DNA of 64,000 nucleotides, taken from the NCBI RefSeq assembly GCF_015354735.1, contig NZ_JACEFJ010000008.1, forward strand, positions 124,001-188,000, written 5' to 3'. Under the pieces are notes generated by a model. The model saw only the letters and a program-made list of their open reading frames with translations. It did no database searches and was not told the origin of the DNA. Origin of the DNA: Pararhodonellum marinum (GTDB lineage Bacteria > Bacteroidota > Bacteroidia > Cytophagales > Cyclobacteriaceae). A program made the translations under genes and the position numbers. This document shows positions 44,926 through 54,173 of this stretch, one piece after another (positions within the stretch are counted from its first letter, which is position 1; every line of letters begins with the position of its first letter).

Positions 44926-46185
44926 TCAAGATTTTAAATACTCCAAAAATAGTCTTGCATTATCATCCTTATCCTTCTGCTTGTTAATATATTTCAAAAA
45001 AGTACTTTCCTTCGTATGCCCTGTAATTCCCATCAAAATGGTAGTTGGAATCTTCTTGTAAAAATTTGTAGCGAAAGACCTCCTGCATGAATGGGAGGTG
45101 ATGAGATCAAATTTTGGATAGACTCCTAGTACTTTCCTTTTTGATTCTTTATCAAATTTCTTCCCCTCTATCGGTTGACTGATTCCTGCGATTTCGGCCA
45201 CTTTTTTTATATACTCATTAAAGTTTTGCTCCGTTATTAGATACGGGAAACCATCTTTGATAATTTCCCATGCTTCTGGTAATACTGGAATCGTTACTTC
45301 CTTTTTAGTCTTCTGCTGCTTAAGGTCTATTACTAAACTCCCCTCTTTTGTTCTTCTGACATTTTGCTCTGTCAATTTTAGTAAATCCTCTACTCTTTGC
45401 CCGGTAAAACAACCCAATACAAACCACTTCCTTGAATTAATTAGGGCATCTCTATCTAAGTCTGCATTTTTGATGGTTTCAAGTTCATGTAGGCTTAAAG
45501 TAACTATTTGCCTGTCTTCATCCGACTCCGTAAACGTTTCGATTTTATACGCATATGGATTGATCGGCACTCCAAATCTTTCTGCGTCTACCGCAACGAA
45601 TTTTAAAAAAGAAATAGCTTTTCCCGCATGGTTAATTGAGTACTCCTGAACATTTAATAACCAGTGCTTGAATCCTTCAACAAAGTTAAAGTCCAAATCC
45701 ATAAAATGGATTGGCCTTCTGAGATAGACTTCATAGTTCTGTACCATCTTCAGAAAAGTCTTATAATTTTTCACTGTATTAAGTGAAAGTCCTATTTTAT
45801 TTTTACCTGGGACTTTTCTTGTTTGTGCATTATCAATAATGTATTGCACATGGTTTCTAAGCAAAGTTTTATCGGTTGGCTCTACACGGTTAAAACATTC
45901 ATTGATTTTCAAATCAATATAGTCTTTATCAATCTTGGCTCCTCTCGATTGAGCATCATTCACATGATCCAATAAAAAAGATTCTAACTCCTTCAGGTCA
46001 AGGATTAATTTCTTATTGGCCTCATCAGTAGGTTTTGGAAATCCCCTCTTTTCACTCCAATCTTTGGGGTTGATTGAAAATCCGGTCTTACATCTAAAAG
46101 TTGCCCCTCTTCCCATTGAAAATGACAGGTAAATAGGTACATGTTTATTTTGATCACTTCTCAGTTGATACTTGATGGTAGACAT
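44926..46185 (-). CDS. Tyrosine-type site-specific integrase
   Basis: The recombinase that inserts the island, about 419 residues if started at ATG 46185 (MSTIKYQLRSDQNKH). It has an arm-type DNA-binding N-terminus, a SAM-like core-binding region, and the catalytic residues: Arg in CFTGQRVEDLLKL (near 245), His-x-x-Arg in SHSCRRSFATNF (near 355) and the C-terminal GHTKESTFLKYI with His and the nucleophile Tyr. It is adjacent to attR, with 208 bases between start codon and repeat. No excisionase gene is recognised; it may be lost. Confidence 0.93.
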   Translation of the reverse strand: MSTIKYQLRSDQNKHVPIYLSFSMGRGATFRCKTGFSINPKDWSEKRGFPKPTDEANKKLILDLKELESFLLDHVNDAQSRGAKIDKDYIDLKINECFNRVEPTDKTLLRNHVQYIIDNAQTRKVPGKNKIGLSLNTVKNYKTFLKMVQNYEVYLRRPIHFMDLDFNFVEGFKHWLLNVQEYSINHAGKAISFLKFVAVDAERFGVPINPYAYKIETFTESDEDRQIVTLSLHELETIKNADLDRDALINSRKWFVLGCFTGQRVEDLLKLTEQNVRRTKEGSLVIDLKQQKTKKEVTIPVLPEAWEIIKDGFPYLITEQNFNEYIKKVAEIAGISQPIEGKKFDKESKRKVLGVYPKFDLITSHSCRRSFATNFYKKIPTTILMGITGHTKESTFLKYINKQKDKDDNARLFLEYLKS

Positions 46186-46393
46186 AAAACGATTCCTGAT
46201 TGATTGACCTAAAGTTAGCCAAAAAGATATTTCTGGCAAACCGTTGGCAAACCAATTGCGGATTTTAATGGATGTTATGCTATTCTATACTATCTTTGAG
46301 GAATGTCCAATTTACAAAAAATGCTCCATTTAAGCCATTAAATACATGTTTGAAGGTAAAAAACAGAATTATTGAATTTCGACAAATCCAATA

Positions 46394-46418
46394 GGTTCGA
46401 CTCCGGCTCTGGGTACAA
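46394..46418 (+). repeat. attR: second 25-bp copy of the tRNA-Leu 3' end
   Basis: An exact 25-base copy of 28228-28252, starting GGTTCGACTCC. It is flanked on the left by AT-rich sequence with no tRNA body, so only the 3' end is present. It marks the right boundary of the island and the original downstream sequence of tRNA-Leu. Confidence 0.9.
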
Positions 46419-46446
46419 AAGCTCACAGGAATGTGGGCTTTTTTTT
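46419..46446 (+). terminator. Original tRNA-Leu terminator beyond attR
   Basis: The stem AAGCTCACA / TGTGGGCTT (one G-U pair) with a GGAA loop and a run of T follows attR. It would have followed tRNA-Leu before the island entered. Confidence 0.75.
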
Positions 46447-46568
46447 ATGAACATTTGCTGAAACTCTTTTGGCTAATGCCCGGGAAGAATTTCGGTATTG
46501 TTTGAGGAATGGGCTAAAGCCACATTCCTATTGATGTATCTCTAAATTCTTGATTGAAATTAAATTGA

Positions 46569-46594
46569 TTGCCTCCAGCTAAAGCAGGAGGCAA
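46569..46594. repeat. Short inverted repeat
   Basis: TTGCCTCC and GGAGGCAA are complementary across ten bases. It lies between attR and the next gene in a stretch that holds no convincing gene; it could act as a transcription stop or be an intergenic repeat unit of the genome. Confidence 0.5.
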
Positions 46595-46600
46595 AATAAA

Positions 46601-46711
46601 TTAATTATGACCATTTTGACTTCGGCCAAATTTTTTGTCATTGAATTGCTTGTTTTCAAGGTTGACCATATGCTCTATAGGTATCCGATGCAATTCTAAA
46701 AAATCTTCCAT
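46601..46711 (-). CDS. Possible 36-residue small protein
   Basis: A short frame starting MEDFLELHRIPIEHMVNLEN just downstream of the hypothetical gene at 46733. No domain is visible and it may be chance. It is the only open frame in the otherwise empty 490 bases next to attR. Confidence 0.2.
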   Translation of the reverse strand: MEDFLELHRIPIEHMVNLENKQFNDKKFGRSQNGHN

Positions 46712-46732
46712 GAATAATCGAAAACTTCCTTT

Positions 46733-47224
46733 TTAATAAGGCAAGTCTACATTATCATTATCCAAATCCATATCTTCTGGAATGTCCTTAATCCGGTCAA
46801 TGCATGGACAATACGCTTTAAAAGCACAGCCTTCCGGAGAACCGCTGCAATAGTCAAATGTCATAAAACCTTCATTGACAATGGCTGTTTTTTGATTGAG
46901 CGTATCTACAGTCATCGTATAAGCAATGGATATGGGCAACTTGGCAGGAAGGTCGATATCAAGGTTCCAACTGTACATCATTTTTTTGAAGGCTTTGCAG
47001 ACGGTTTTCATATCTTCATCAGAAAGTTGCTCCGAGGGAGGGAAATCTTCTACTTTCAAACCACAATAATCTCCAAAGGTATTTGGGGGATCTTCATAAA
47101 GCCATCTCTCGAGTGCTTCAAAGTTGTCCTCTTCCATCTTGGGCCTTTCAATTTCTAAATCGGATAGTATCCTATGGGCCTTTGATATATCTTCCAATAG
47201 GTGTTTGAGGTATGGGTGTCTCAT
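46733..47224 (-). CDS. Conserved hypothetical protein with a Cys-rich C-terminus
   Basis: A 163-residue soluble protein that I do not recognise. It is acidic in its first 80 residues (DLEIERPKMEEDNFEALERW) and ends with a Cys cluster (FDYCSGSPEGCAFKAYCPC), which could bind metal. It is the first gene of the core chromosome right of the island, followed on the same strand by the PqaA-like gene's region. Function unknown. Confidence 0.7.
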   Translation of the reverse strand: MRHPYLKHLLEDISKAHRILSDLEIERPKMEEDNFEALERWLYEDPPNTFGDYCGLKVEDFPPSEQLSDEDMKTVCKAFKKMMYSWNLDIDLPAKLPISIAYTMTVDTLNQKTAIVNEGFMTFDYCSGSPEGCAFKAYCPCIDRIKDIPEDMDLDNDNVDLPY

Positions 47225-47274
47225 GATTTTCAGGTTACGCCTCCAAACTTATAAAATAACGCCTATGCATTGCA

Positions 47275-48720
47275 TCAATCCACAAAACTTCCTTTGGGCT
47301 GTGGGGAAGTGAAAGGTGGATAGGGGTATTCTTCTGGCAATACTTTGACTCCGGTGGTGACTTTGAATGGCATTTCGCCCGCATAGGTCATCTCTAGAAA
47401 ATAACCGGTCCATCCTTTATCTGGACTGGAAAGGTTCACCTGATAGGTGTCATTGTCATCGATCTCAATTTCTGTTGCAGTCCAAACAGGACCTAATACA
47501 TCAATTCTAAAATCCCTTTTCTCTTCATTGTGGGCTTGCCAGAGCAGCATTTTTTGAGGTTTTTCTGACCCTTGAAATGCTATATCAAAGCCCTCCTTAC
47601 TCACCTCCCAAGAATAAGATGGCCTTTCTTCCGATTCCAAAACACTTCCGTAAAAAGCCAACATGGTTTGGATGGCATCCGAATCCCGCAATCCATGGCC
47701 AGCATTGGGGACATAGCGAATGTGCTTTTCTCCGATCAAATCCTTCCAATAAAATTGCCAGCTATCAGGTAAAAAAAACTCATCCCCGGATCCATGAATC
47801 AGAAGTTTCGGCATATCATACAAATCAAGAAAGCTGTAAGGTTCAGTAAGTTCAAGCAACCTTTGGTACTCTTGGGAGCCTTGCCAATCCATAATTCCTT
47901 CACTGACATAATCCCCCACTGCCGGCGCCCAGAATCCGTAATTCCTCCAATGGTGCTGGAAAGATGATTCTATATTTAAAAGATCAATCACAATCGGCAC
48001 AATGGCCACCACACGATCATCGACAGCAGCTGTGGTCCAAGTGGTCCATCCCCTTTTGGATGCTCCTGCCACCACATACTGATTGACCTGCCATGATCCA
48101 TTTTCAGCGGCAAATTCAGAAACTACATCCATGGCAGACACCACGGCTTTGGTCATGGGAAACCGGGCCAACCAGGTTTCATCCTGTGTTTTTGCTCCAC
48201 CCTCCAAAAACTGTCTCCAACCATAGGCGATGAGGGCATCCTCATACCTTTCACCAAAATCATCTCCAACAAAGGTGAGGGGCTGAAAAGGAATGTTGTG
48301 AACTTGGGCTGTTATGCTTTGGGTAAATAGCGCTGCCTCTCTAAGCATCGGATCAACTTTTTCTGGCAAGGCTGTATCCCGGCTTCCTCCACCTATCCAC
48401 ATCAGCCCGATTTGGTGTCTGACCTCATGCGGAACTACTATGGAAACCCAATGCCACCAAATGGGTTCGTCAACTTGCTTTTCGTCAAGCCATTTCTGTG
48501 AGACCATCTTGATTACATAATAATTGTAGTTTTCTTCTTCTTTGGAAAAAACCAATTCATAAGAGAAATTGGAATCTTTCCTTTGGACAAACTCCTGAAG
48601 TGGGAATTTTTCTTTGGAAACTAAAAGCTCCGAGCTTGGTGACTTTTGGCTACAATTTGTAGACAAGAAAAGTAGACTACCTATTAAACAATTGATGTAG
48701 AGAAATTTGAACTTTGGCAT
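47275..48720 (-). CDS. PhoPQ-activated pathogenicity-related (PqaA-like) lipoprotein
   Basis: A protein of about 481 residues if started at ATG 48720. That start gives MPKFKFLYINCLIGSLLF followed by STNC, a lipoprotein signal with Cys as the lipid site; the longer upstream start would add a signal-less extension. The family mark VVAGASKRGWTTW (nucleophile-elbow-like G-A-S-K-R-G-W) appears near residue 220 and HGSGDEFFLPDSWQF near 330, as in the alpha/beta-hydrolase-like PqaA family (PF10142). The role is unknown in this phylum. Confidence 0.85.
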   Translation of the reverse strand: MPKFKFLYINCLIGSLLFLSTNCSQKSPSSELLVSKEKFPLQEFVQRKDSNFSYELVFSKEEENYNYYVIKMVSQKWLDEKQVDEPIWWHWVSIVVPHEVRHQIGLMWIGGGSRDTALPEKVDPMLREAALFTQSITAQVHNIPFQPLTFVGDDFGERYEDALIAYGWRQFLEGGAKTQDETWLARFPMTKAVVSAMDVVSEFAAENGSWQVNQYVVAGASKRGWTTWTTAAVDDRVVAIVPIVIDLLNIESSFQHHWRNYGFWAPAVGDYVSEGIMDWQGSQEYQRLLELTEPYSFLDLYDMPKLLIHGSGDEFFLPDSWQFYWKDLIGEKHIRYVPNAGHGLRDSDAIQTMLAFYGSVLESEERPSYSWEVSKEGFDIAFQGSEKPQKMLLWQAHNEEKRDFRIDVLGPVWTATEIEIDDNDTYQVNLSSPDKGWTGYFLEMTYAGEMPFKVTTGVKVLPEEYPYPPFTSPQPKGSFVD

Positions 48721-48971
48721 ATGGGTATATTTTTTTGAATGATCCTTAACCCTTAATATACCATTAAATATGAATGGGTTCAAATAGTAGATGATATGAA
48801 TGAGAAAAGTGATGTTTTTCGTCTAAAATTCCTACAATTTATCTAAATGAAATAAATTTTTTCCTGCATTTACGCAGAAGAAAAAGGGATTTTCACAATA
48901 TGTTGACCAATTCTCCATTTATGGCTTCGTTTTTGTTTATTGTGTTTTTGAACCAAATTATTTCACCAACT

Positions 48972-49814
48972 ATGAAAAGAATTATTCTAATTACATTGAT
49001 TTCCGCAGGAATGTTGGGATCATGTGTTTCCAAGAAAAAATACGTTGAATTGGAAAACAACTTGCATTCGACGGAACTGCAATTGGCACAGACTACTCAG
49101 GAAAAAACTGAGTTGGAAGAAAAAATGGCTGCAATTGAAAGAAGGGTCACTGAATACAATGCCCGAATCAATTCCCTTAAAGACAGCAATGATGATTTGC
49201 AAAAATCAAATGATGAGAAACTTTCTTTGGAAGGTGTTGCATTGATGTCAAAAAATACCAAGGCACAAATGAGAGAAACTTTAGCCAAAATGGATCCTGA
49301 AGTAGTCGCTCAAGCCAAAACCTTAGAAGATTCAATCAACCTTGCTGTTGGTTACAACCTGAAGTCGTCTATCACTGACAATGACGGTGGGGAGGAAGAC
49401 GACATCACCATCGACATCGACAAGACGGTAGTTATGATTTCTGTATCTGACAAACTTTTATTCAACACCGCAAGCTATAGAGTGAACAGCAAAGCACATG
49501 GTCTGTTAAAAAGACTGGCCGAAGTAATCAATTCTGAGCCAAGCTTAGAAGTAATGATAGAAGGCCATACCGATCCTAGATCAATCAGCAATGCGGTGGT
49601 GCAGGACAACTGGGATCTGAGTGTCAAAAGAGCCACATCAATCGTTAGAATTCTTCAAGAACAATATGGTGTAGCACCTGAAAAACTGATTGCTGCTGGA
49701 AGAGCAAGTTATATGCCTTTGGTAGACAACGACAATCCTGATAACATGGCCAAAAACAGAAGAACAAGAATTGTAATCATTCCTGATTTAGACAAGTTCT
49801 TCTCTTTGATGTAA
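48972..49814 (+). CDS. OmpA-family lipoprotein
   Basis: A peptidoglycan-associated protein, about 280 residues from ATG 48972, where the sequence becomes MKRIILITLISAGMLGSC with the lipidated Cys. A coiled-coil segment (ELENNLHSTELQLAQTTQEK and following, about 10-75) is followed by an OmpA-like C-terminal domain (VMISVSDKLLFNTASYRVN, then IEGHTDPRS and KRATSIVRIL, and NRRTRIVI). The longer in-frame start upstream lacks a recognisable signal. It probably tethers the outer membrane to the cell wall. Confidence 0.88.
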   Translation: MKRIILITLISAGMLGSCVSKKKYVELENNLHSTELQLAQTTQEKTELEEKMAAIERRVTEYNARINSLKDSNDDLQKSNDEKLSLEGVALMSKNTKAQMRETLAKMDPEVVAQAKTLEDSINLAVGYNLKSSITDNDGGEEDDITIDIDKTVVMISVSDKLLFNTASYRVNSKAHGLLKRLAEVINSEPSLEVMIEGHTDPRSISNAVVQDNWDLSVKRATSIVRILQEQYGVAPEKLIAAGRASYMPLVDNDNPDNMAKNRRTRIVIIPDLDKFFSLM

Positions 49815-49843
49815 ACATAAATCACACTTACAAAATACATAAC

Positions 49844-49876
49844 AAAAAGGAGGTTGAAGTCAACCTCCTTTTTTTT
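49844..49876 (+). terminator. Rho-independent terminator after the OmpA-like gene
   Basis: A perfect stem AAAAAGGAGGTTGA / TCAACCTCCTTTTT with a two-base loop is followed by a run of T. It lies between the convergent OmpA-like and DUF2461 genes and so can serve both. Confidence 0.9.
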
Positions 49877-49879
49877 GTC

Positions 49880-50563
49880 CTAAAGGATGTTTTCGCCCCC
49901 CTCTACTTCTTCAATTGCCCTACCCAAAAAATCCTGAAAAGGTTTCATTTTTTTAAATGAAGCCAAGGTTTTTTCTTTATACTTTCCACTTTTTATTTCT
50001 TCATCCGACAAGGGCTGAGAAACTATAAAACTTTTGTATCTCAACAACGCTATAAAAGGATGGTCTGCAGGATAGTCTCTCGGGGAAGTTTTCAATTGCT
50101 CCCCTTCCAGAGAATCAAATGTCGATTTAAAATCAGGTTCCTCAAGTATGTTGATTAAATCAGACCCTAAATAATCAATTTCCTGACGGATCCTCTTTAA
50201 AGTTTCTGCATCCGGCATCCAAATTCCTCCAGCTAAAAAACTTTCCCCCGGCTGAATATGCAGATAGTATCCCGGGCCAGCCGATTTTTTCCCTCCTACC
50301 GAAAAATATGCAGCTAAATTTATTTTATAAGGATTTTTGTTGGGACTGAAGCGCACATCACGATTTTGTCTGAAAATACAATCCTTGGGCCTTAAATGAA
50401 TCATGTCAGGCTCCAATTCCGTCAGGTTTTGTAACAAATGGGTCACATCTTTCAAAAAATCCTCTTTGACCTCAAGATACCAATTTCTATTTTGGTCCAT
50501 CCAGTCTTTGTGGTTGTGATCAGATAAAGCCTGTAAGAAGGGGAGGAATTGATTTTGTGACAT
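49880..50563 (-). CDS. DUF2461 domain protein
   Basis: A 227-residue cytoplasmic protein of the DUF2461/TIGR02453 family. The N-terminal FLQALSDHNHKDWMDQNRNWYLEVKEDF and the central DCIFRQNRDVRFSPNKNPYK are characteristic, as is AGPGYYLHIQPGESFLAGG. Function is unknown. It stands alone, behind murF on the minus strand. Confidence 0.88.
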   Translation of the reverse strand: MSQNQFLPFLQALSDHNHKDWMDQNRNWYLEVKEDFLKDVTHLLQNLTELEPDMIHLRPKDCIFRQNRDVRFSPNKNPYKINLAAYFSVGGKKSAGPGYYLHIQPGESFLAGGIWMPDAETLKRIRQEIDYLGSDLINILEEPDFKSTFDSLEGEQLKTSPRDYPADHPFIALLRYKSFIVSQPLSDEEIKSGKYKEKTLASFKKMKPFQDFLGRAIEEVEGGENIL

Positions 50564-50635
50564 GGTACTGGTCTTTTATGAATTTTAACCGATTAATTCC
50601 AGGTATTGTTTGAATCATTGACAGGCTAAACCACC

Positions 50636-51928
50636 TTAGATAAAATCCAAAAGTCCTTCCAATTTCATTCCCCTACTGCCCTTGATCAGGATCAGATGAT
50701 CTTCCAATCGGGAATCCTGCAACCAATTTCGGAGTGAAAATGGATCTGGAAAATAAAGGGCACGAGGGGCTTTGACCAAGGCATGTTGGATCAATTTGCC
50801 TGTAAAACAAACTTTGTCAAAATCATATTCGGAAACTATTTCACCGATCTTTTGATGTTCCTCCACTTCGGATTCTCCTAATTCAAACATATCGCCCAAA
50901 ACCAACATCTTGTGTTTTTTACCGCTCATTTCCCCAAATGTTCTGATGGCGACTTCCATGCTGGAAGGATTGGCATTGTAAGCATCCAAGATGATCAGGT
51001 TGCTCCTTTTTTCGATTATTTGAGACCTCATGTTACTGGGTCGGTACAAACTGACAGCCTCAGCAGCTTCATTCTCCGGAATGCCAAAATACATCCCAAC
51101 ACAAAGCGCCGTGGCGATGTTATCAAAATTATAAGCCCCAAGCATTTGTGTGCTGAATTCCTTTCCTGATTCGATTTTAAAACGAACCATAGGATTCGCT
51201 TCCAATAATTCACAATGGTAAAAATCTCCTTTTTTGGAATACAGCACAGGCTCCTTAAATCGCTTGGCCATTGGAGACAAAACAGGATCAGAAGAATTGA
51301 TAAAAACAGTCCCATTGTGCTCGATGAGGTGCTGGTACAATTCCGTTTTTGTCTTTAACACCCCGTCAAAGCCTCCAAACCCTTCAAGGTGGGCTTTTCC
51401 TATGTTGGTAATCAATCCATGTGTAGGCAATGCAATGTCACAAAGTTCCTTGATATCGCCCGGCTTGTTGGCCCCCATTTCTATGATTGCTATCTCCTCC
51501 TCCTTACCGATTCCCAATAGGGTCAAAGGAACACCGATGTGATTATTAAGGTTGCCTACTGTTGCTGCGGTTTTGAATTTGCATTTCAAGACCTCATGCA
51601 GCAATTCCTTGGTCGTGGTTTTTCCATTGCTTCCGGTAAGTCCGATGATAGGAATATTCAGTTGCTTCCGGTGATGCAGAGCCAATTGCTGAAGTGATTT
51701 CAAGGTATCTTCCACCACAAAATAACGCTGATCGTCCTCCACGAAGCTGGCAGGATCATCGATTACCACTCCCATGGCTCCCAATTCCAAAGCCTTTGGA
51801 GCAAAATCATTGGCATTGAAATTTGGACCCTTTAAGGCGAAGAAAAGATTGCCTTTGGCCAGCTTCCGGGTATCCGTACATATCCCGGAACTTTCCAGAT
51901 AAAGACTATATAATATATCGATATTCAT
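50636..51928 (-). CDS. murF: UDP-N-acetylmuramoyl-tripeptide-D-alanyl-D-alanine ligase
   Basis: MurF adds the D-Ala-D-Ala dipeptide in the last cytoplasmic step of peptidoglycan precursor synthesis. Starting at ATG 51928 the protein has about 430 residues; the substrate-binding N-terminus shows GICTDTRKLAKGNLFFALKGPNF, the ATP site GLTGSNGKTTTKELL near residue 105, and the middle domain TVGNLNNHIGVPLTLL near 130. The final domain includes LILDAYNANPSSMEVA. It is complete and transcribed alone. Confidence 0.95.
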   Translation of the reverse strand: MNIDILYSLYLESSGICTDTRKLAKGNLFFALKGPNFNANDFAPKALELGAMGVVIDDPASFVEDDQRYFVVEDTLKSLQQLALHHRKQLNIPIIGLTGSNGKTTTKELLHEVLKCKFKTAATVGNLNNHIGVPLTLLGIGKEEEIAIIEMGANKPGDIKELCDIALPTHGLITNIGKAHLEGFGGFDGVLKTKTELYQHLIEHNGTVFINSSDPVLSPMAKRFKEPVLYSKKGDFYHCELLEANPMVRFKIESGKEFSTQMLGAYNFDNIATALCVGMYFGIPENEAAEAVSLYRPSNMRSQIIEKRSNLIILDAYNANPSSMEVAIRTFGEMSGKKHKMLVLGDMFELGESEVEEHQKIGEIVSEYDFDKVCFTGKLIQHALVKAPRALYFPDPFSLRNWLQDSRLEDHLILIKGSRGMKLEGLLDFI

Positions 51929-52020
51929 ACCCAGCATTTTTATAAATCCAAAATAAATCATTCCACGGAATCTTTGAATGGAAACATCCGTTTAATTTTA
52001 AGAAAAAATCAAAGTACTGA

Positions 52021-54144
52021 ATGAAATACCTGCTGCTCCTTTCCTTTTTTTTGTTCAGTTTCTGCGCCTTTTCCCAAACCGCTTTTCGATTTGACCATAC
52101 AAAAAGGATGACAGTAGATGGTGTGGGCCTCAAAATGCCTTTTGCAGGGGGTATCAATGCGGCGCAACTGCAGACCATGGACATCAATGGAAACGGTCTG
52201 GAAGAGTTTATTACCTGGGATATCAATGCAAGGATGTTGCTGGTTTTTGAAAAAAGTGGTGAAAGTTATGTGGCCAATCCTGAATTGGCCTATTTTTTTC
52301 CTGAAGACATCAATGGATTTCTTGTCTTGGCTGACTTTGATGGAGATGGTAGGAAAGACCTCTTTACAAGCACCCCTTTTGGAATAAAAGCCTACCGAAA
52401 TACCAGCCAAGCCGGAGCCACTAGACCCACCTGGGAAGTATCCCAGCCCTTCTTACGCATGGACAGCGGAGTAAATATCCAAGCCAATAATCTGGATATT
52501 CCACTACTCGTGGATCTTGATGGGGATGGAGACCTTGACATTGTCACTTTTAACTTTGCCACTGGCGATATCCTTCAGTTTTACCGAAACACGAGTGTAG
52601 AACGAAAAGGAACGCCGGATATGGATGGATTTGCATCCCCTGTAATCAGATGGGGTGGGTTTGAGTTTTGTGATTGTGGGTCTTTCACATTTGGGATTAC
52701 CTGTGCTGGCGTTCCATTTGGAAGGTTAGAGGATTATGAGGAGTCAAGTAGAATACAGCATGCAGGAGGGCACAGCATGCTTTATGAGGATTTTAACGGG
52801 GACGGCATCAGGGATTTGTTGTTGGGAAGAGATGAGTGCAATACCCTTTACTACCTTCCCAATTCAGGAAACAATATCAATCCCATTTTTGAAACATTCG
52901 AAACGGCCCTACCGGGATTAGGATCTCTACCGGAGTTCCCCATTTTTCATGTTGCTTCACTTATCGATGGCGACTTGATCATCAGTAGCAATGCCTCGGC
53001 AATGGGAAGTGACCTGAATATAGATTTTGCGCAGACCCTTTATCAGTATAAAGGAGATATGGGCAGCTATACCTTTCATTCCCCAGCTTTTCTCCAACAG
53101 GAAATGTTGGATTTGGGAGAAAATACCAGACCATTTTATCAAGGAAATAGCGTTTCTGGAGAGCTGATGCTTGCTGCGAACAGCTTTCTGTCCGATACCG
53201 TATTGGGTCGTGTATATCTCTTCGAGTTAAGAGATGGAGATTTTGAATTGAAAAACCAGGACCTTTTGTCCCTTTCGAGTCTGGCCTTATTGGATATTCA
53301 GTTCCAAGAGTTTCAAGGTTGGAATGGGCAAATACAAACCCTAGTATCTGGAATAAAATTCGCCAACAACATCCCTTCCAGAAGACTCTTTTGGACGAGA
53401 AATCGGGATTATCAGAACTTGAAAGAGATTGGCACAGGTGAGATGGACTTGGGTCGGTTTGATCATTTGGAGGGATTTAACTACAACTCGCGAGATTATC
53501 TGCTTCAAGCCAGGCAAAGTGGAGAATTGATTTTGTTTGAGGTGGACTTTAGCCAAGAGCCTCAGTTCCAATTGTTAGAGAGAGATTTTTTGGGGTACTC
53601 GGACAATCCTGCCAACCGAAACCTGAATGTCCATGTAATTCCTTCTGAAAAGCCTGATTTTTACAGCATTGATCTTACCGGAAGATTGTTTCTGGTGAAG
53701 AATTTTATGGATCAGGCCAACAAACAGGAAGTTTCCATTCAGTTAAACAGTGGCCAAAATCAACCTGCCAGATTTGGTAGAAATACATGGATTTCTCATA
53801 TACCGGATGTATTCAATCAGTCTCATGATTTGATTCTGGGTAACAAAGCAGGTGGCTTACACTACCTCAAAATGGCGGGTTCCGGTAGTGATTTACCCGG
53901 GGGAGAGCTCAATGTGGTGGTCTACCCAAATCCCGCTCATGAATCTGTAAACATAGTGAGTAATGAAACCGCTACCGGTAGGCTGGTCAATGCCATGGGA
54001 CAGGTAATAAGGGAAAATATGCATTTTCCCGCCAATACCCAGGTTAGGATACAGACGCATATGATTTCTCCAGGACTGTATATTTTGCAACTTCAGGATG
54101 AAAGTGGCAAGCGGATAGCTAAAAAAATCATCGTTAGACCATAG
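52021..54144 (+). CDS. FG-GAP repeat protein with T9SS type A sorting domain
   Basis: A 707-residue secreted protein. A signal peptide (about residues 1-19, ending AFSQ) is followed by FG-GAP/VCBS-type repeats in which calcium-binding-like D-x-D-x-D segments recur: DINGNGLEEF, DFDGDGRKDLF, DLDGDGDLDIV and DFNGDGIRDLL. The final 75 residues (VVVYPNPAHESVNI to AKKIIVRP) form the type A sorting domain that sends proteins out through the type IX system. It is probably a cell-surface protein; the ligand is unknown. It is transcribed divergently from murF. Confidence 0.9.
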   Translation: MKYLLLLSFFLFSFCAFSQTAFRFDHTKRMTVDGVGLKMPFAGGINAAQLQTMDINGNGLEEFITWDINARMLLVFEKSGESYVANPELAYFFPEDINGFLVLADFDGDGRKDLFTSTPFGIKAYRNTSQAGATRPTWEVSQPFLRMDSGVNIQANNLDIPLLVDLDGDGDLDIVTFNFATGDILQFYRNTSVERKGTPDMDGFASPVIRWGGFEFCDCGSFTFGITCAGVPFGRLEDYEESSRIQHAGGHSMLYEDFNGDGIRDLLLGRDECNTLYYLPNSGNNINPIFETFETALPGLGSLPEFPIFHVASLIDGDLIISSNASAMGSDLNIDFAQTLYQYKGDMGSYTFHSPAFLQQEMLDLGENTRPFYQGNSVSGELMLAANSFLSDTVLGRVYLFELRDGDFELKNQDLLSLSSLALLDIQFQEFQGWNGQIQTLVSGIKFANNIPSRRLFWTRNRDYQNLKEIGTGEMDLGRFDHLEGFNYNSRDYLLQARQSGELILFEVDFSQEPQFQLLERDFLGYSDNPANRNLNVHVIPSEKPDFYSIDLTGRLFLVKNFMDQANKQEVSIQLNSGQNQPARFGRNTWISHIPDVFNQSHDLILGNKAGGLHYLKMAGSGSDLPGGELNVVVYPNPAHESVNIVSNETATGRLVNAMGQVIRENMHFPANTQVRIQTHMISPGLYILQLQDESGKRIAKKIIVRP

Positions 54145-54173
54145 GTCCTAAAGAATGCTTTTCAAAAAGTCTA

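Larger units (their letters stand above)
28228..46418. mobile_element. Integrative genomic island inserted in tRNA-Leu
   Basis: The element is bounded by two exact 25-bp copies of the tRNA-Leu 3' end, with a tyrosine integrase at its right end next to attR, the classical arrangement for a site-specific integrated element. Each copy has its own terminator: 28254-28288 inside the element and 46419-46446 in the host chromosome beyond it. The cargo consists of a TPR protein, a replication-protein relic, a reverse transcriptase locus, a type I restriction-modification set, a SIR2-domain protein, and several gene relics. No conjugation genes are visible, so mobility probably depends on helper functions or is lost. 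The DNA is visibly more AT-rich than the flanking core. Confidence 0.88.

Noticed and set aside
28228-46418. Conjugative element
   Set aside because: No relaxase, coupling protein or transfer genes are visible, so it is not self-transmissible by this sequence.
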